Positions 17,469 through 26,033 of a stretch of DNA of 59,603 nt are shown piece after piece. How positions within the stretch are numbered: the first letter of the stretch is position 1; the number at the start of each line of letters is the position of its first letter. Source of the stretch: UMGS1498 sp900552335 (lineage in GTDB: Bacteria; Bacillota_I; Bacilli_A; RF39; UBA660); NCBI GenBank assembly GCA_902477075.1, contig CABSFU010000007.1, positions 1 through 59,603 on the forward strand. Direction: 5' to 3'. Under the pieces are notes generated by a model, which saw only the letters and a list, made by a program, of their open reading frames with translations, was not told the DNA's origin and searched no databases. Position numbers and translations under genes: made by a program.

Positions 17469-17485
17469 TTTAAGGAAGGTTTTAT

Positions 17486-17698
17486 ATGACTGTACAACAA
17501 TCACTAGATTTGAGTGAATATGTTAGAATTTTAGAATATAATGGCAGAACAGAAGAAGAAATTGTTCGCTTAAAACAAGAATATATTTCTTATATAGATA
17601 ATACTTTAGGTGTAAACCTTTCAGAAGAATTAAAGTGGTATTTAAACTATTTAAATAATAAAAGAGAAAAAGAAAATCATACAAGTAAAGAAAGGTAA
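17486..17698 (+). CDS. Hypothetical protein, 70 aa
   Basis: A small helical protein that is last in the ireB-trmR operon, 17 nt after trmR with AAGGAAGG as ribosome site. It has no recognised domain; the C-terminus is very basic and acidic (NKREKEN). A GAAAG/CTTTTC hairpin with a T run follows its stop (about 17685-17715). Confidence 0.6.
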   Translation: MTVQQSLDLSEYVRILEYNGRTEEEIVRLKQEYISYIDNTLGVNLSEELKWYLNYLNNKREKENHTSKER

Positions 17699-17717
17699 TA
17701 AACTTTTCTTTTTTGTT

Positions 17718-17745
17718 CACAAAATAAGCCTACTTGCATATTTTA
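17718..17745 (+). promoter_or_regulatory. Candidate mother-cell (sigma-K/E-like) promoter of cotE
   Basis: CACA at 17718-17721 and CATATTTTA at 17737-17745 fit the sigma-K pattern mACm - about 16 nt - CATAnnnTA, here with a 15-nt spacer. No vegetative -35/-10 pair is visible before cotE. B. subtilis cotE uses sigma-E and sigma-K promoters. This is an inference from short motifs in AT-rich DNA. Confidence 0.4.
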
Positions 17746-17763
17746 AAGTGAGGGGTGATAATA

Positions 17764-18306
17764 GTGGCATTTAAAGAAATTGTAACAAAAGCAGTGATAG
17801 GAAAAGGGAAAAAATATTTTAAGAATAATTATGTACTAACAACAGAAAATGTTCCTACAACTGTTTTAGGATGCTGGGTAATCAATCACAAATTCAAAGG
17901 TTATAAATCTGGTGAAAAAGTTGGTGTAGATGGCAGTTATGACGTAAATATATGGTATTCATATGATAATGATTCTAAAACTACTGTTGTAAATAAAAAA
18001 ATAGACTATAATGATTTATTTAATGTAAAAGTAAAAGAAAATGCTGATTTATCCAGTGATACAGATATTATTGTTAGGACTTTAAAACAACCTAATTGTG
18101 TAGGTGTAAATATTGATGCGGATGGTAATATCAATTTTAATATTGAAAAAGAATTAGGTGTTGAAATAGTAGGGGAAACAAAAATGAAAATTGCAATTGA
18201 AGATGATGAGGAACCATGGGATGATATAGAAGATGAAATAGATGATTCTGTTATGGAAGAAATCGATAACAACGTAAAAGAAGATTATATTGAAGAAGAA
18301 AAATAA
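17764..18306 (+). CDS. cotE: Outer spore coat morphogenetic protein CotE
   Basis: The 180-aa protein follows B. subtilis CotE from end to end: FKEIVTKAVIGKGKK at the N-terminus, then VLGCWVINHKFKG, GSYDVNIWYSYDNDSKT, RTLKQPNCVGVNI and VEIVGETKMKI, and a very acidic C-terminal tail (EDDEEPWDDIEDEIDD). CotE directs outer coat assembly around the forespore in the mother cell. GTG 17764 is 5 nt after GAGGGGTGAT; GTG 17755 lies within that site. It is monocistronic with a sporulation-type promoter candidate and its own terminator. I know CotE mainly from Bacillales, so its presence in such an AT-rich genome is notable. Confidence 0.92.
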   Translation: MAFKEIVTKAVIGKGKKYFKNNYVLTTENVPTTVLGCWVINHKFKGYKSGEKVGVDGSYDVNIWYSYDNDSKTTVVNKKIDYNDLFNVKVKENADLSSDTDIIVRTLKQPNCVGVNIDADGNINFNIEKELGVEIVGETKMKIAIEDDEEPWDDIEDEIDDSVMEEIDNNVKEDYIEEEK

Positions 18307-18328
18307 GCAGAATTTGCTTATTTTTAAT
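18300..18328. terminator. cotE terminator
   Basis: AAATAAGCA pairs with TTGCTTATTT around GAA, followed by T residues. Confidence 0.75.
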
Positions 18329-18413
18329 TTTTAGAAAATTTTATGATAATAGAATTTATTAATTAATGTGTTAAAAAGAGAATATACTTATCTATTTTTT
18401 ATTTTTAAAGCAT

Positions 18414-18450
18414 CAAAAAATATCTAATAAAGATGTTGTTATTAGATATT
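18414..18450 (-). terminator. tRNA-Lys terminator
   Basis: On the - strand AATATCTAATAA and TTATTAGATATT form a 12-bp stem followed by a T run, 13 nt downstream of the tRNA 3' end. Confidence 0.8.
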
Positions 18451-18463
18451 TTAATACTAATTA

Positions 18464-18539
18464 TGGTGTCCCCTTGGGGGCTCGAACCCCAGACCCACTG
18501 ATTAAGAGTCAGTTGCTCTACCAACTGAGCTAAGGAGAC
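18464..18539 (-). tRNA. tRNA-Lys (anticodon CUU)
   Basis: A 76-nt cloverleaf is readable on the - strand, including an encoded CCA (18464-18466). The acceptor stem is GTCTCCT/AGGGGAC (one G-U pair), the D arm AGCTCAGTTGGTAGAGC, the anticodon arm ACTGA-CTCTTAA-TCAGT and the T arm TGGGG-TTCGAGC-CCCCA. Anticodon CTT reads the lysine codon AAG. It is a lone tRNA gene. Confidence 0.96.
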
Positions 18540-18602
18540 ATTACATTTATAATTATATCATTTTTAATCAAAAAAGCAATAGAAAAAACTGCATTTTGCA
18601 GT

Positions 18603-19073
18603 TTATTCACAGATTGCTCCTAGAGAAGTATAAATAGATTTGACACCCTCTAAAGTAAGTTCATTTTTATCGTTTACATAGTTTTCAATTATTGGATTAT
18701 CTTCTACATATTTTTCTAAATCCATTTGTGCATAATTGATCGTTGTAGTAGAAGTTAATTCATCATTTTCTTTCACAATTTTATTATTATAACCACCATA
18801 AGTATTATTACTTGTACTATATAATGTAGTTAAGTATTTTTCAAAATAATCAATAATTGCACTACTACTAGAAATAACTTTTTCTTTTACTTCTACTGTG
18901 TTAACAATATCTTTTTTAGAATAAATAGAATATTCCGCATTTAAGCTATACTTAGCGCTTATATTATCATTTTTTAATGTACATTTTGTAACTTGTAATT
19001 CTTCTTGTTTTTCACATCCACTCATGAATAAAAGAGTCATTCCAATTACCAAAAACTTACCAATACCTTTCAT
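18603..19073 (-). CDS. Lipoprotein of unknown function
   Basis: The 156-aa protein has a lipoprotein signal peptide: a basic start, a hydrophobic run and lipobox FMSGC at residues ~16-20, so the mature chain begins with a lipidated Cys on the outer face. The remainder is polar with Ser/Thr/Tyr-rich strands and a second Cys pair (TKCTL and GAICE) that could form a disulfide. GAGAATG-type ribosome site precedes the ATG. No family recognised. Confidence 0.75.
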   Translation of the reverse strand: MKGIGKFLVIGMTLLFMSGCEKQEELQVTKCTLKNDNISAKYSLNAEYSIYSKKDIVNTVEVKEKVISSSSAIIDYFEKYLTTLYSTSNNTYGGYNNKIVKENDELTSTTTINYAQMDLEKYVEDNPIIENYVNDKNELTLEGVKSIYTSLGAICE

Positions 19074-19117
19074 AACATTCTCCCTTCTTATTCATTGTAT
19101 CATAATCTATTTTAAAT

Positions 19118-19699
19118 TTAAATATAAATCTGGTCTATTATTTTAATATCTATAGCATATTGTTTTAATTTTTCCTCTATCCGTAAAAATTCGTTTTTTT
19201 CTATCAAAAAATCATAAGTAATGATGTTGTTAAAAGTTTTTGTAATGGAATATTTCTTAAGTATGTAATCCAATTGCTTTAAATTTGAATGATTGGTAGT
19301 TAACATAATGTGATATCCCTCTTGTAGAAGAACAATTATTCCTTTTTTTAAACATTCTGTAACACTTTTTGTATAAGCACGGACTAATCCACCAGCACCT
19401 AATTTAATACCACCAAAATATCGAATTACAACACATAAAACATTACTTAAATCGTTTGCTTGTAAAACATGTAAGATAGGCATTCCAGCTGTGTTACTAG
19501 GTTCCCCATCATCAGAGCATTTTTCTAAATTCTGAAAACGATAAGCATAACAATAATGTGTAGCAGCAGGGTATAATTTTTTTGTCTTTTCAACAAAAGA
19601 ATCAATATCATTTTTATTTTGTAGTTTAAAAAAACAAGTAATAAATTTTGATTTTTGAATGACTATTTCATTTTGAATTTCTGTTTTTATGGTATGCAT
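19118..19699 (-). CDS. YigZ/IMPACT family protein
   Basis: The 193-aa protein matches the UPF0029/YigZ (B. subtilis YvyE) family. Diagnostic stretches are EIVIQKSKFITCFF, AATHYCYAYRF, the signature CSDDGEPSNTAGMPIL and VIRYFGGIKLGAGGLVRAY. The N-terminal IMPACT domain is followed by a C-terminal DUF1949 ferredoxin-like domain. The molecular role is not settled. AGGTGGAG lies 3 nt before ATG 19699; the GTG at 19708 is part of that site. Confidence 0.93.
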   Translation of the reverse strand: MHTIKTEIQNEIVIQKSKFITCFFKLQNKNDIDSFVEKTKKLYPAATHYCYAYRFQNLEKCSDDGEPSNTAGMPILHVLQANDLSNVLCVVIRYFGGIKLGAGGLVRAYTKSVTECLKKGIIVLLQEGYHIMLTTNHSNLKQLDYILKKYSITKTFNNIITYDFLIEKNEFLRIEEKLKQYAIDIKIIDQIYI

Positions 19700-19774
19700 A
19701 ATCTCCACCTGTAAACATTATAACTTATTCTTTCTTTTTTATCAAATAACTAGTATAATAAAGATGGTGATTGT

Positions 19775-20326
19775 ATGAGAATGGATAAAAGAACTTATAT
19801 CAATAAAGATATAACTGAAAAAATGATAACTTATTTTGATACACAAGCATCTGATAAAAAAGTAGAAAGACAGGTCATCTATACTTACCATACAGAAAAT
19901 GATTTTCGTTTAATCCGTACGAATAATGCTATTAAATTGGATTTAAAAGAAAATGATTCTTCTAAAGAAAGTAGAGTATATATTCATAAATTATATGAGC
20001 CAGACATGATTCGCATCTTGAATCAGATTGGTTTATATGTAGCCGTTAAAAGATTCCGTATTAGACATATGTACCATTACCATGATTTTTACATAACAAT
20101 TGACGAAAATTTAAAATATGGAAATGTTTTGAGGATTCGTTTTGATTATGAAAAAGATTTAGAAAAAGAAGAAAAAATTAATGAAATTGAAGAAATTTAT
20201 CAGAAGTTTGACATTGAAGTAAATAGTATGGAAACATTTTTAGAACTCTATAGTAAATATAGAACTAGTTGGGCAGATTTGACAAAGGATATTGATGAAG
20301 AAACATTTTTAAAAGAAGGTTGTTAG
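19775..20326 (+). CDS. CYTH-like domain protein, tentative
   Basis: The 183-aa soluble protein has features of a diverged CYTH (triphosphate tunnel) domain. These are alternating basic strands (AVKRFRIRHMYHYHDFYITIDE), an RVYIHKLYE segment, a charged strand NVLRIRFDYEKDLE and an SMETFLELYSKYRTSW end. In known CYTH proteins comparable strands bind triphosphate and metal. The N-terminal ExExK motif is not clearly conserved. The ATG at 19775 or 19781 may be used. It converges on the HIT gene and shares its terminator. Confidence 0.45.
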   Translation: MRMDKRTYINKDITEKMITYFDTQASDKKVERQVIYTYHTENDFRLIRTNNAIKLDLKENDSSKESRVYIHKLYEPDMIRILNQIGLYVAVKRFRIRHMYHYHDFYITIDENLKYGNVLRIRFDYEKDLEKEEKINEIEEIYQKFDIEVNSMETFLELYSKYRTSWADLTKDIDEETFLKEGC

Positions 20327-20338
20327 CCTTCTTTTATT
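20310..20338. terminator. Bidirectional terminator
   Basis: AAAAGAAGG and CCTTCTTTT form a stem between the convergent CYTH-like and HIT genes; it overlaps both stop codons. Confidence 0.8.
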
Positions 20339-20697
20339 TTAGAATAAATTTCCTCTACTGGAAGTAAAATTAAGTTTTCTTCATTTTGATACATTGGTTT
20401 TATATGAAGATGAAAATGTTTCACTTCTTCTACAATGCCATTATTTTGTACTAAAGTAAATCCATCACAATGTAATTTACTTTCTAATTGATTCATTATT
20501 TTTTTAGCAGCTTCTAAAACATAATTTAGATTATTTTTCTCAATATCAAATATGTCTTGATAATGCTTTTTTGGAACAATTAAAGTATGACCATTTGTAT
20601 CTGGGTGAATATCTAAAAAAGCGATAACATTTTCATCCTCATAAATTTTATAAGAAGGAATATCTCCTTTAATAATTTGGCAAAATACACAATTCAT
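20323..20697 (-). CDS. HIT family hydrolase
   Basis: This 124-aa histidine-triad protein hydrolyses nucleotide phosphoramidates or dinucleotide polyphosphates. The N-terminal zinc knuckle CVFCQI and the signature VKHFHLHIKP (HxHxH) near residues 92-101 are intact, as is the DTNGHTLIVPKKH strand. The length is that of bacterial HinT/YhaE proteins. It is monocistronic. Confidence 0.93.
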   Translation of the reverse strand: MNCVFCQIIKGDIPSYKIYEDENVIAFLDIHPDTNGHTLIVPKKHYQDIFDIEKNNLNYVLEAAKKIMNQLESKLHCDGFTLVQNNGIVEEVKHFHLHIKPMYQNEENLILLPVEEIYSKIKEG

Positions 20698-20803
20698 TTT
20701 ATCATCTCCATTCTTATTATATAGAAAAATAATGAAAAAATAAAGATAAAATCTATATAAAAAAATAATAATATGATAAAATAGTAGGCAGGAGATGATT
20801 TAA

Positions 20804-21565
20804 TTGCATACATTAAATATAGATAAAATAACAGTCATGATTGAAGATAAAACAATTCTTCATGATTTTAGTTTAAAAATAAATAGTGGTGAAATTCATG
20901 CTATTATGGGCCCTAATGGAACAGGAAAATCTACTTTAGCAAGAGTAATTATGGGAGATAAAAAATATCAAGTAACGAAAGGACATATTTATTTTGATGA
21001 CGAAGAAATTACAACCTTATCTACAGATAAAAGGGCAGCTCTTGGTATCTTTTTAGGATTTCAATTACCAAATCCAATTGAAGGTGTTACCAATGCTGAT
21101 TTCTTAAGAACAGCAATTCATGAAAAAGAAAAAAATGATTTTAAAATTTTGAAATTTATAAAAGAATTAGATCAAACTTGTGAAAAATTGCATATGGATA
21201 AATCTATGATTCATCGTGCCGTTAACTTAGGTTTTTCAGGTGGAGAAAGAAAAAAGAATGAAATCTTACAGATGTGGTTATTAAAACCAAACACTATCTT
21301 TTTAGATGAAATTGATTCTGGATTAGATGTAGATAGCTTAAAAATTATTGGAGAAAGTGTAATGGAATATTATCAAGAATATAATCCTTCTATTTTATTA
21401 GTTACACATTATGAACGACTTTTAGACTACATTAAACCACAGTTTGTACATATCATGGTAAATGGAACAATTATTAAAACTGGCGATTTTTCTTTAGTAA
21501 AAGCAGTAGAAGAAAAAGGGTATGATTTTTTCAAAAACGAGTACTCTAGCACGGTTCAAAAATAA
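20804..21565 (+). CDS. sufC: Fe-S cluster assembly ATPase SufC
   Basis: This 253-aa ABC-type ATPase energises the SufBCD scaffold. Walker A is GPNGTGKS, the Q-loop is FLGFQLPNPIEGV, the signature is FSGGERKKNE, and Walker B with the D-loop is TIFLDEIDSGLD. This is the SufC-specific pattern. GGAGATGATT supports a TTG start at 20804. It is first in a sufC-sufD-sufS operon, 3 nt before sufD. Confidence 0.96.
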   Translation: MHTLNIDKITVMIEDKTILHDFSLKINSGEIHAIMGPNGTGKSTLARVIMGDKKYQVTKGHIYFDDEEITTLSTDKRAALGIFLGFQLPNPIEGVTNADFLRTAIHEKEKNDFKILKFIKELDQTCEKLHMDKSMIHRAVNLGFSGGERKKNEILQMWLLKPNTIFLDEIDSGLDVDSLKIIGESVMEYYQEYNPSILLVTHYERLLDYIKPQFVHIMVNGTIIKTGDFSLVKAVEEKGYDFFKNEYSSTVQK

Positions 21566-21568
21566 AAA

Positions 21569-22315
21569 ATGAATAAAATAGTATTAGATGATCTAGTAGA
21601 TCAAATAAAAGAAGAAAATTACGAATTAAAAAAAGAAAAAAATCAGTTAATTATGCGTGTTTTTCATGATATGGAGTGTGAATTGAAACTATCTTCTTCT
21701 TTTCCTCTTTGGATAGAATTGGAAAGTAATATTACGTTAAAAATAAAACATTTTAGTAATCAAATAAAAGGAGAAACAAACTATCACTATGTATTAAAAC
21801 AAAATAGTAGTTTACAAATGAATGAATTTTTAACATGCAAAGATGTAAAAGAAAATATTGTAGTAGATTTAATAGGAGAATATGCATGTTGTGATATTTC
21901 AATTCGTTCTATTGCCACGACTGAAGAACATTATACCATTCAAGTGAATCATCAAGCAGCTCATACAAAAAGTAATGTAGAAGCGAGAGCTGTTAATTTT
22001 GAAGAAGGAAATCTTCATTTTCACATAGAAGGTATTGTTCCAAAAGACGTCATCGATTGTAATGTTAATCAAGATACTAGAATTTACACATTTAATGAAA
22101 AAAAATGTACCATTGATCCTATTTTGTTGATTGAAAACAATGATGTTATAGCAAATCATGCTGCTTTTATTGGACGATTTGAAGAAGAAACTTTATTTTA
22201 TTTAATGAGTAGAGGTATTCCAAGAGAATTATGTAATCAATTATTAATAAAAGGTTTTTTAAATAAAGAAAACGATGATGAAATATCAGATATTATTCAT
22301 AAGTACTGGGGGTGA
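21569..22315 (+). CDS. sufD: SufD-type Fe-S scaffold protein (short)
   Basis: At 248 aa this is much shorter than usual SufD (~430 aa). The beta-helix core and the C-terminal helical motif are recognisable: IENNDVIANHAAFIGRFEEETLFYLMSRGIPRELC corresponds to the family ANHGATVG..DEEALFYL.SRG pattern. The His in ANHAA fits the SufD His; the Glu expected after it in SufB is Ala. The long N-terminal helical domain is missing. It lies between sufC and sufS with gaps of 3-4 nt. Confidence 0.88.
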   Translation: MNKIVLDDLVDQIKEENYELKKEKNQLIMRVFHDMECELKLSSSFPLWIELESNITLKIKHFSNQIKGETNYHYVLKQNSSLQMNEFLTCKDVKENIVVDLIGEYACCDISIRSIATTEEHYTIQVNHQAAHTKSNVEARAVNFEEGNLHFHIEGIVPKDVIDCNVNQDTRIYTFNEKKCTIDPILLIENNDVIANHAAFIGRFEEETLFYLMSRGIPRELCNQLLIKGFLNKENDDEISDIIHKYWG

Positions 22316-22319
22316 ATAA

Positions 22320-23510
22320 ATGAATAGAGAAGATTTTGAAATATTAAAAAGCCCAATTATTTATTTTGATAATGGCGCTACTACTTTAAAACCTACGGTG
22401 CTAAGTAACGCTATTAGTGATTATTATAATCATTATAGTGCGAATGCTCATAGAGGTGACTATGACATTAGTTTAAAAGTAGATACAATGTATGAAAAAA
22501 CAAGAGAGTTAGTTAAAAATTTTATTCATGCAAAAAATAGTAAAGAGATTGTTTTTTCTAGTGGAACAACAGACTCTTTAAATAAAATTATATTTGGTTA
22601 TTTTAAAGATCAATTAAAAGAAAATGATGAAGTAATTCTTACTAAAAGTGAACATGCAAGTAATGTACTACCATGGTTTGAATTAAAAGATTCTAAAAAA
22701 ATTCAAATTCGTTATATTGAACTAGACGATTTAAAAGTAACACTTGAAAATGTCAAAAAAGTAGTAACAGATAAAACCAAAGTAATTTCACTAGCGCATA
22801 TTACAAATGTAGCTGGTGATATTAGACCAATGAAAGAAATTATTGAATATGCCCATTCAAAAGGTATTTTGGTTGTGATAGATGCAGCTCAAAGTATTGC
22901 TCATATGAAAGTAGACGTACAAGAGTTAGATGTTGATTTTATGGCTTTTTCAGCTCATAAAATGTATGGTCCAACTGGTGTTGGTGTGATTTATGGAAAA
23001 GAAGAATATTTAAATAATATGAAACCAATTATTTTCGGTGGAGGGATGAATGCTAGTTTTTCTAGTGATGGTGTTCGTATTTATGATGATATTCCACAAT
23101 TATTTGAGGCTGGTACACAAAATATTGCTGGTGTGATTGGTTTTGGTAAAGTAATTGAGTATTTAAATCAAATTGGAATGGAAAATATTGCTTCATATGA
23201 AAAAGAATTAAAAAATTATGCCATTAACTCTTTAAAGAAAATTCCAAATGTTATCATTTATAATGAACATGCAGAAAGTGGAATTATTGCAATCAATTAC
23301 AAAGATGTCTTTGCACAAGATTTGGCCATTTATTTAAATAAATACCATATTTGTGTAAGAGCTGGAAATCATTGCGCTAAAATCTTAAAAGATGAGATTG
23401 GCATTAAAAATACAGTTCGTATCTCTCTAGCTCTTTATAATACAAAAGAGGAAATTGATGTTTTAGTAAATGCCTTACAAAATCCTAATTTAAAAAGAGA
23501 GATTCTATAG
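22320..23510 (+). CDS. sufS: Cysteine desulfurase SufS
   Basis: The 396-aa class V PLP enzyme takes sulfur from cysteine for Fe-S assembly. Visible are the N-terminal YFDNGATTLKP, the PLP-binding segment with Lys in AFSAHKMYGPTGVGV, His in SEHASN and the active Cys loop RAGNHCAK. It is last in the visible suf operon. sufU and sufB, which follow in B. subtilis, are absent here. GGGGGTGAATAAATG gives the start. Confidence 0.96.
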   Translation: MNREDFEILKSPIIYFDNGATTLKPTVLSNAISDYYNHYSANAHRGDYDISLKVDTMYEKTRELVKNFIHAKNSKEIVFSSGTTDSLNKIIFGYFKDQLKENDEVILTKSEHASNVLPWFELKDSKKIQIRYIELDDLKVTLENVKKVVTDKTKVISLAHITNVAGDIRPMKEIIEYAHSKGILVVIDAAQSIAHMKVDVQELDVDFMAFSAHKMYGPTGVGVIYGKEEYLNNMKPIIFGGGMNASFSSDGVRIYDDIPQLFEAGTQNIAGVIGFGKVIEYLNQIGMENIASYEKELKNYAINSLKKIPNVIIYNEHAESGIIAINYKDVFAQDLAIYLNKYHICVRAGNHCAKILKDEIGIKNTVRISLALYNTKEEIDVLVNALQNPNLKREIL

Positions 23511-23511
23511 A

Positions 23512-23539
23512 AAAGAATAGTAATTATTCTTTTTTTTTG
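23512..23539 (+). terminator. suf operon terminator
   Basis: AAGAATA and TATTCTT around a GTAAT loop run into nine T, directly after sufS. It shows that the operon ends without sufU or sufB. Confidence 0.75.
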
Positions 23540-23562
23540 ATACAATATTGTGGGTGACACTT

Positions 23563-24288
23563 ATGCTTTATACTTCAATAGAAAATAATAAAATAAAAGA
23601 AATTAAAAAATTAAATCAAAAAAAGTATCGTGACAAACAGCAACTTTTTTTAGTAGAAAGTAGACATTTAGTACTAGAAGCCTATAAAACAGGTTATTTA
23701 AAAACTTTGATTTTAGAACAAGATGAAATATTTCCTTTAAATATTGAAACCATGTATGTAACAAATGATATTATTCATTATTTAGGAGAAACAGAAACTC
23801 CTCAAACCATTATGGGGGTTTGTGAAAAAGTAAAAGAAGCAGAAACTCCTGGAAATAAGATTTTAATTCTAGATAATATTCAAGATCCCGGTAACATGGG
23901 AACCATTATTCGTAGTGCGGTTGCTTTTGGTGTAGATACTATTATTCTTGGAGATGGTTGTGTAGATTTATATAATCCAAAAGTAGTTCGTTCTAGTCAA
24001 GGCATGATTTTTCATATGGATTTTATGAGAAAAAATTTATTAGAATGGCTTCCTACCATAAAAGGAAAGTATCAAATTATTGGAACGAAAGTAACTCATG
24101 GAAAAGATATTAAAACACTTGAAAAAAATCAAAAAATAGGTATAATAATGGGAAACGAAGGAAATGGCATTCAAGAGGATATTTTAGAACTATGTGATGA
24201 ATATGTTTATATTCCTATGAGTGATGTTTGCGAAAGTTTAAATGTCGGTGTAGCAACCAGTATTTTACTTTATGAATTAAGTAAGTAG
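23563..24288 (+). CDS. SpoU/TrmH family RNA 2'-O-methyltransferase
   Basis: This 241-aa SPOUT enzyme has an N-terminal substrate-binding domain (KKYRDKQQLFLVESRHLVLEA) and the three SpoU motifs: ILDNIQDPGNMGTIIRSA, IIMGNEGNGI and IPMSDVCESLNVGVATSI. This corresponds to the YsgA/RlmB group of rRNA methyltransferases; the exact target is unknown. GGGTGAC precedes ATG 23563; a TTG at 23548 would place the start before that site. It is 9 nt from rimM, probably one operon. Confidence 0.92.
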   Translation: MLYTSIENNKIKEIKKLNQKKYRDKQQLFLVESRHLVLEAYKTGYLKTLILEQDEIFPLNIETMYVTNDIIHYLGETETPQTIMGVCEKVKEAETPGNKILILDNIQDPGNMGTIIRSAVAFGVDTIILGDGCVDLYNPKVVRSSQGMIFHMDFMRKNLLEWLPTIKGKYQIIGTKVTHGKDIKTLEKNQKIGIIMGNEGNGIQEDILELCDEYVYIPMSDVCESLNVGVATSILLYELSK

Positions 24289-24297
24289 GTGAAGAAG

Positions 24298-24780
24298 ATG
24301 GATATCTATATTGGAAAATTTGTGAACACACATGGAATAAAAGGAGAAATCCGTATTTTATCAGATGTTGCTTATAAAAAAGAAATTTTTCAAAAAGGAA
24401 ATAAGCTTTATATAGGAAAGAATAAAACACCATTTATTATTCAAAATTACCGAGTTCATAAAAATTATGATATGATAACGTTTGAAAATGTCACTGATAT
24501 AAATGAAATGCTACCTTTTAAAGGAGAAAATATTTACATTAAAAAAGAGGAAATAAAAGTGGATGGCTATTTTGATGAAGAAATGATCAACTTAGATGTT
24601 TACACTGATCACTTAATTGGCAAAGTAGTTGAGATTCGTAAGGGATATCAAGACTTGTTAGTAGTAAAAGGAAAAAAAGAATATCTTATTCCTAATCTAC
24701 CAGTCTTTATTCAAAAAATAGACATAGAAAATAAAAAAATATATATACATAATATAGAAGGTTTAATAGATGAAAATTGA
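24298..24780 (+). CDS. rimM: 16S rRNA processing factor RimM
   Basis: The 160-aa protein binds S19 and assists 30S head maturation. It has the RimM N domain (YIGKFVNTHGIKGEIRI) and a C-terminal PRC-barrel (YTDHLIGKVVEIRKGYQDLLVV...YLIPNLPVFIQKI). GTAGGTGAAG precedes ATG 24298; GTG 24289 is within the ribosome site. The 3' end overlaps trmD by 11 nt, and the order rimM-trmD-(gene)-rplS is the widespread bacterial one. Confidence 0.95.
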   Translation: MDIYIGKFVNTHGIKGEIRILSDVAYKKEIFQKGNKLYIGKNKTPFIIQNYRVHKNYDMITFENVTDINEMLPFKGENIYIKKEEIKVDGYFDEEMINLDVYTDHLIGKVVEIRKGYQDLLVVKGKKEYLIPNLPVFIQKIDIENKKIYIHNIEGLIDEN

Positions 24781-25453
24781 TATTTTAACTTTATTTCCTT
24801 CTATGTTTGAACCATTTTTAAACGAATCCATTATTGCTAGAGCCATTCAAAATAAAAAAGTAGAAATAAAAATTCATAATATTAGAGATTATACATTAGA
24901 TAAACATAATCGTGTAGATGATTATCCAATTGGCGGTGGCGAAGGTATGGTTTTAATGATTGAACCTATTTACCGTGCCTTACAAGATTTAAAAACAGAC
25001 GATTCTTACATTTTAATGATGACACCTCAAGGAAAACCATATCAACAAAGTCATGCTTATGAATTGTCTATGAAAAAACATTTGATTATATTATGTGGAC
25101 ATTACGAAGGTTTTGATGAAAGAATTCGTTCTTTAGTAGATGAAGAAATTAGTATTGGTGACTATGTTTTAACAGGGGGCGAATTACCTAGTATGGTAGT
25201 AGCTGATAGCATAATCCGTTTGATAGATGGTGTAATTGAAAAAGAATCTCATATTAATGATTCCTTCCATAATCATTTGTTAGATTATCCAGTTTATACA
25301 AAACCAATTGATTTTATGGGAATGAAAGTTCCAGAAGTTTTACTTTCTGGTCATCACAAAAATATAGCCAATTGGCGTTTAGAACAAAGTATAAAAAAGA
25401 CAAAAGAAAGAAGACCAGATTTATTAGAAAAGAGTGATACCTATGAAGAATAA
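24770..25453 (+). CDS. trmD: tRNA (guanine37-N1)-methyltransferase
   Basis: The 227-aa SPOUT trefoil-knot enzyme makes m1G37 to prevent frameshifting. Key segments are MKIDILTLFPSMFEPF, the hinge around DDYPIGGGEGMVL, ILCGHYEGFDERI, and the knot strand SIGDYVLTGGELPSMVVAD. The length is slightly short because the C-terminal helices are compact. It overlaps rimM and the next gene. Confidence 0.97.
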   Translation: MKIDILTLFPSMFEPFLNESIIARAIQNKKVEIKIHNIRDYTLDKHNRVDDYPIGGGEGMVLMIEPIYRALQDLKTDDSYILMMTPQGKPYQQSHAYELSMKKHLIILCGHYEGFDERIRSLVDEEISIGDYVLTGGELPSMVVADSIIRLIDGVIEKESHINDSFHNHLLDYPVYTKPIDFMGMKVPEVLLSGHHKNIANWRLEQSIKKTKERRPDLLEKSDTYEE

Positions 25454-25904
25454 AAATTATACAGTCATTAAAATGAACCAAAAAGGTGAAATAACGTTAG
25501 AAACTTTAGAAAAAATAAAAGGGTATCCAGTAAAACCAAAAAATCAAGTAGATTACAAAAATATTAAGGTAGAATCTATGGTTATTATTAAGCCGATTTT
25601 TATTGAAAAAGTATTAAAGAAAAAAATTAAAAGAAAATTGGAATATTATTTAAATTACATTATGAATTTAATTGATGATAGTGATGACGACAATTGTAGA
25701 ATAGCTTTAGGAGAAATAGAACGTTTTAAAGAAACGATTGAGTATAAATATCGTCAATATTTAGATGATAAATATATTCATTTATTACAAAAAAAGATAT
25801 CATTAATTGAACATGAGATTAAAATGAAACTAAGTGTAAAAAAAGAAAAAGTAGTTCCTACTTATGAGGAAGAAGAAGTACAGGAAAAACATAGAAGAAG
25901 ATAA
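25443..25904 (+). CDS. Hypothetical protein between trmD and rplS
   Basis: Unrecognised 153-aa, highly basic and helical protein with a possible coiled coil in residues ~70-140 and an EEEEVQEKHRRR end. It overlaps trmD by 11 nt, so it is translated from the same mRNA. ATG 25443 is taken over GTG 25434; neither has a strong ribosome site. In many genomes this slot holds rpsP or an RNA-binding KH protein, but neither is seen here. Confidence 0.65.
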   Translation: MKNKNYTVIKMNQKGEITLETLEKIKGYPVKPKNQVDYKNIKVESMVIIKPIFIEKVLKKKIKRKLEYYLNYIMNLIDDSDDDNCRIALGEIERFKETIEYKYRQYLDDKYIHLLQKKISLIEHEIKMKLSVKKEKVVPTYEEEEVQEKHRRR

Positions 25905-25935
25905 AACGCTTCTCACTAAAATCACAGAAATTTAC

Positions 25936-25964
25936 TTGCAATTTATTATAAATTATGCTAGAAT
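25936..25964 (+). promoter_or_regulatory. rplS promoter
   Basis: TTGCAA (25936-25941) and TAGAAT (25959-25964) with 17-nt spacing and an extended TG at 25956-25957: one of the best promoters in the window. Confidence 0.75.
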
Positions 25965-25972
25965 GGTAATGT

Positions 25973-26002
25973 TGTAATCCGATGAAACTTTTTATGATTA
26001 CG
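25973..26002 (+). promoter_or_regulatory. Candidate L19 leader hairpin
   Basis: GTAATC (25974-25979) and GATTAC (25996-26001) close a hairpin with loop CGATGAAACTTTTTAT, in the transcribed leader of rplS. Firmicutes rplS often has an autoregulatory L19 leader; the position fits but I cannot confirm the consensus by eye. Confidence 0.4.
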
Positions 26003-26033
26003 AAGAAACAAATAGAAAAGGAGTGAAATGTCG

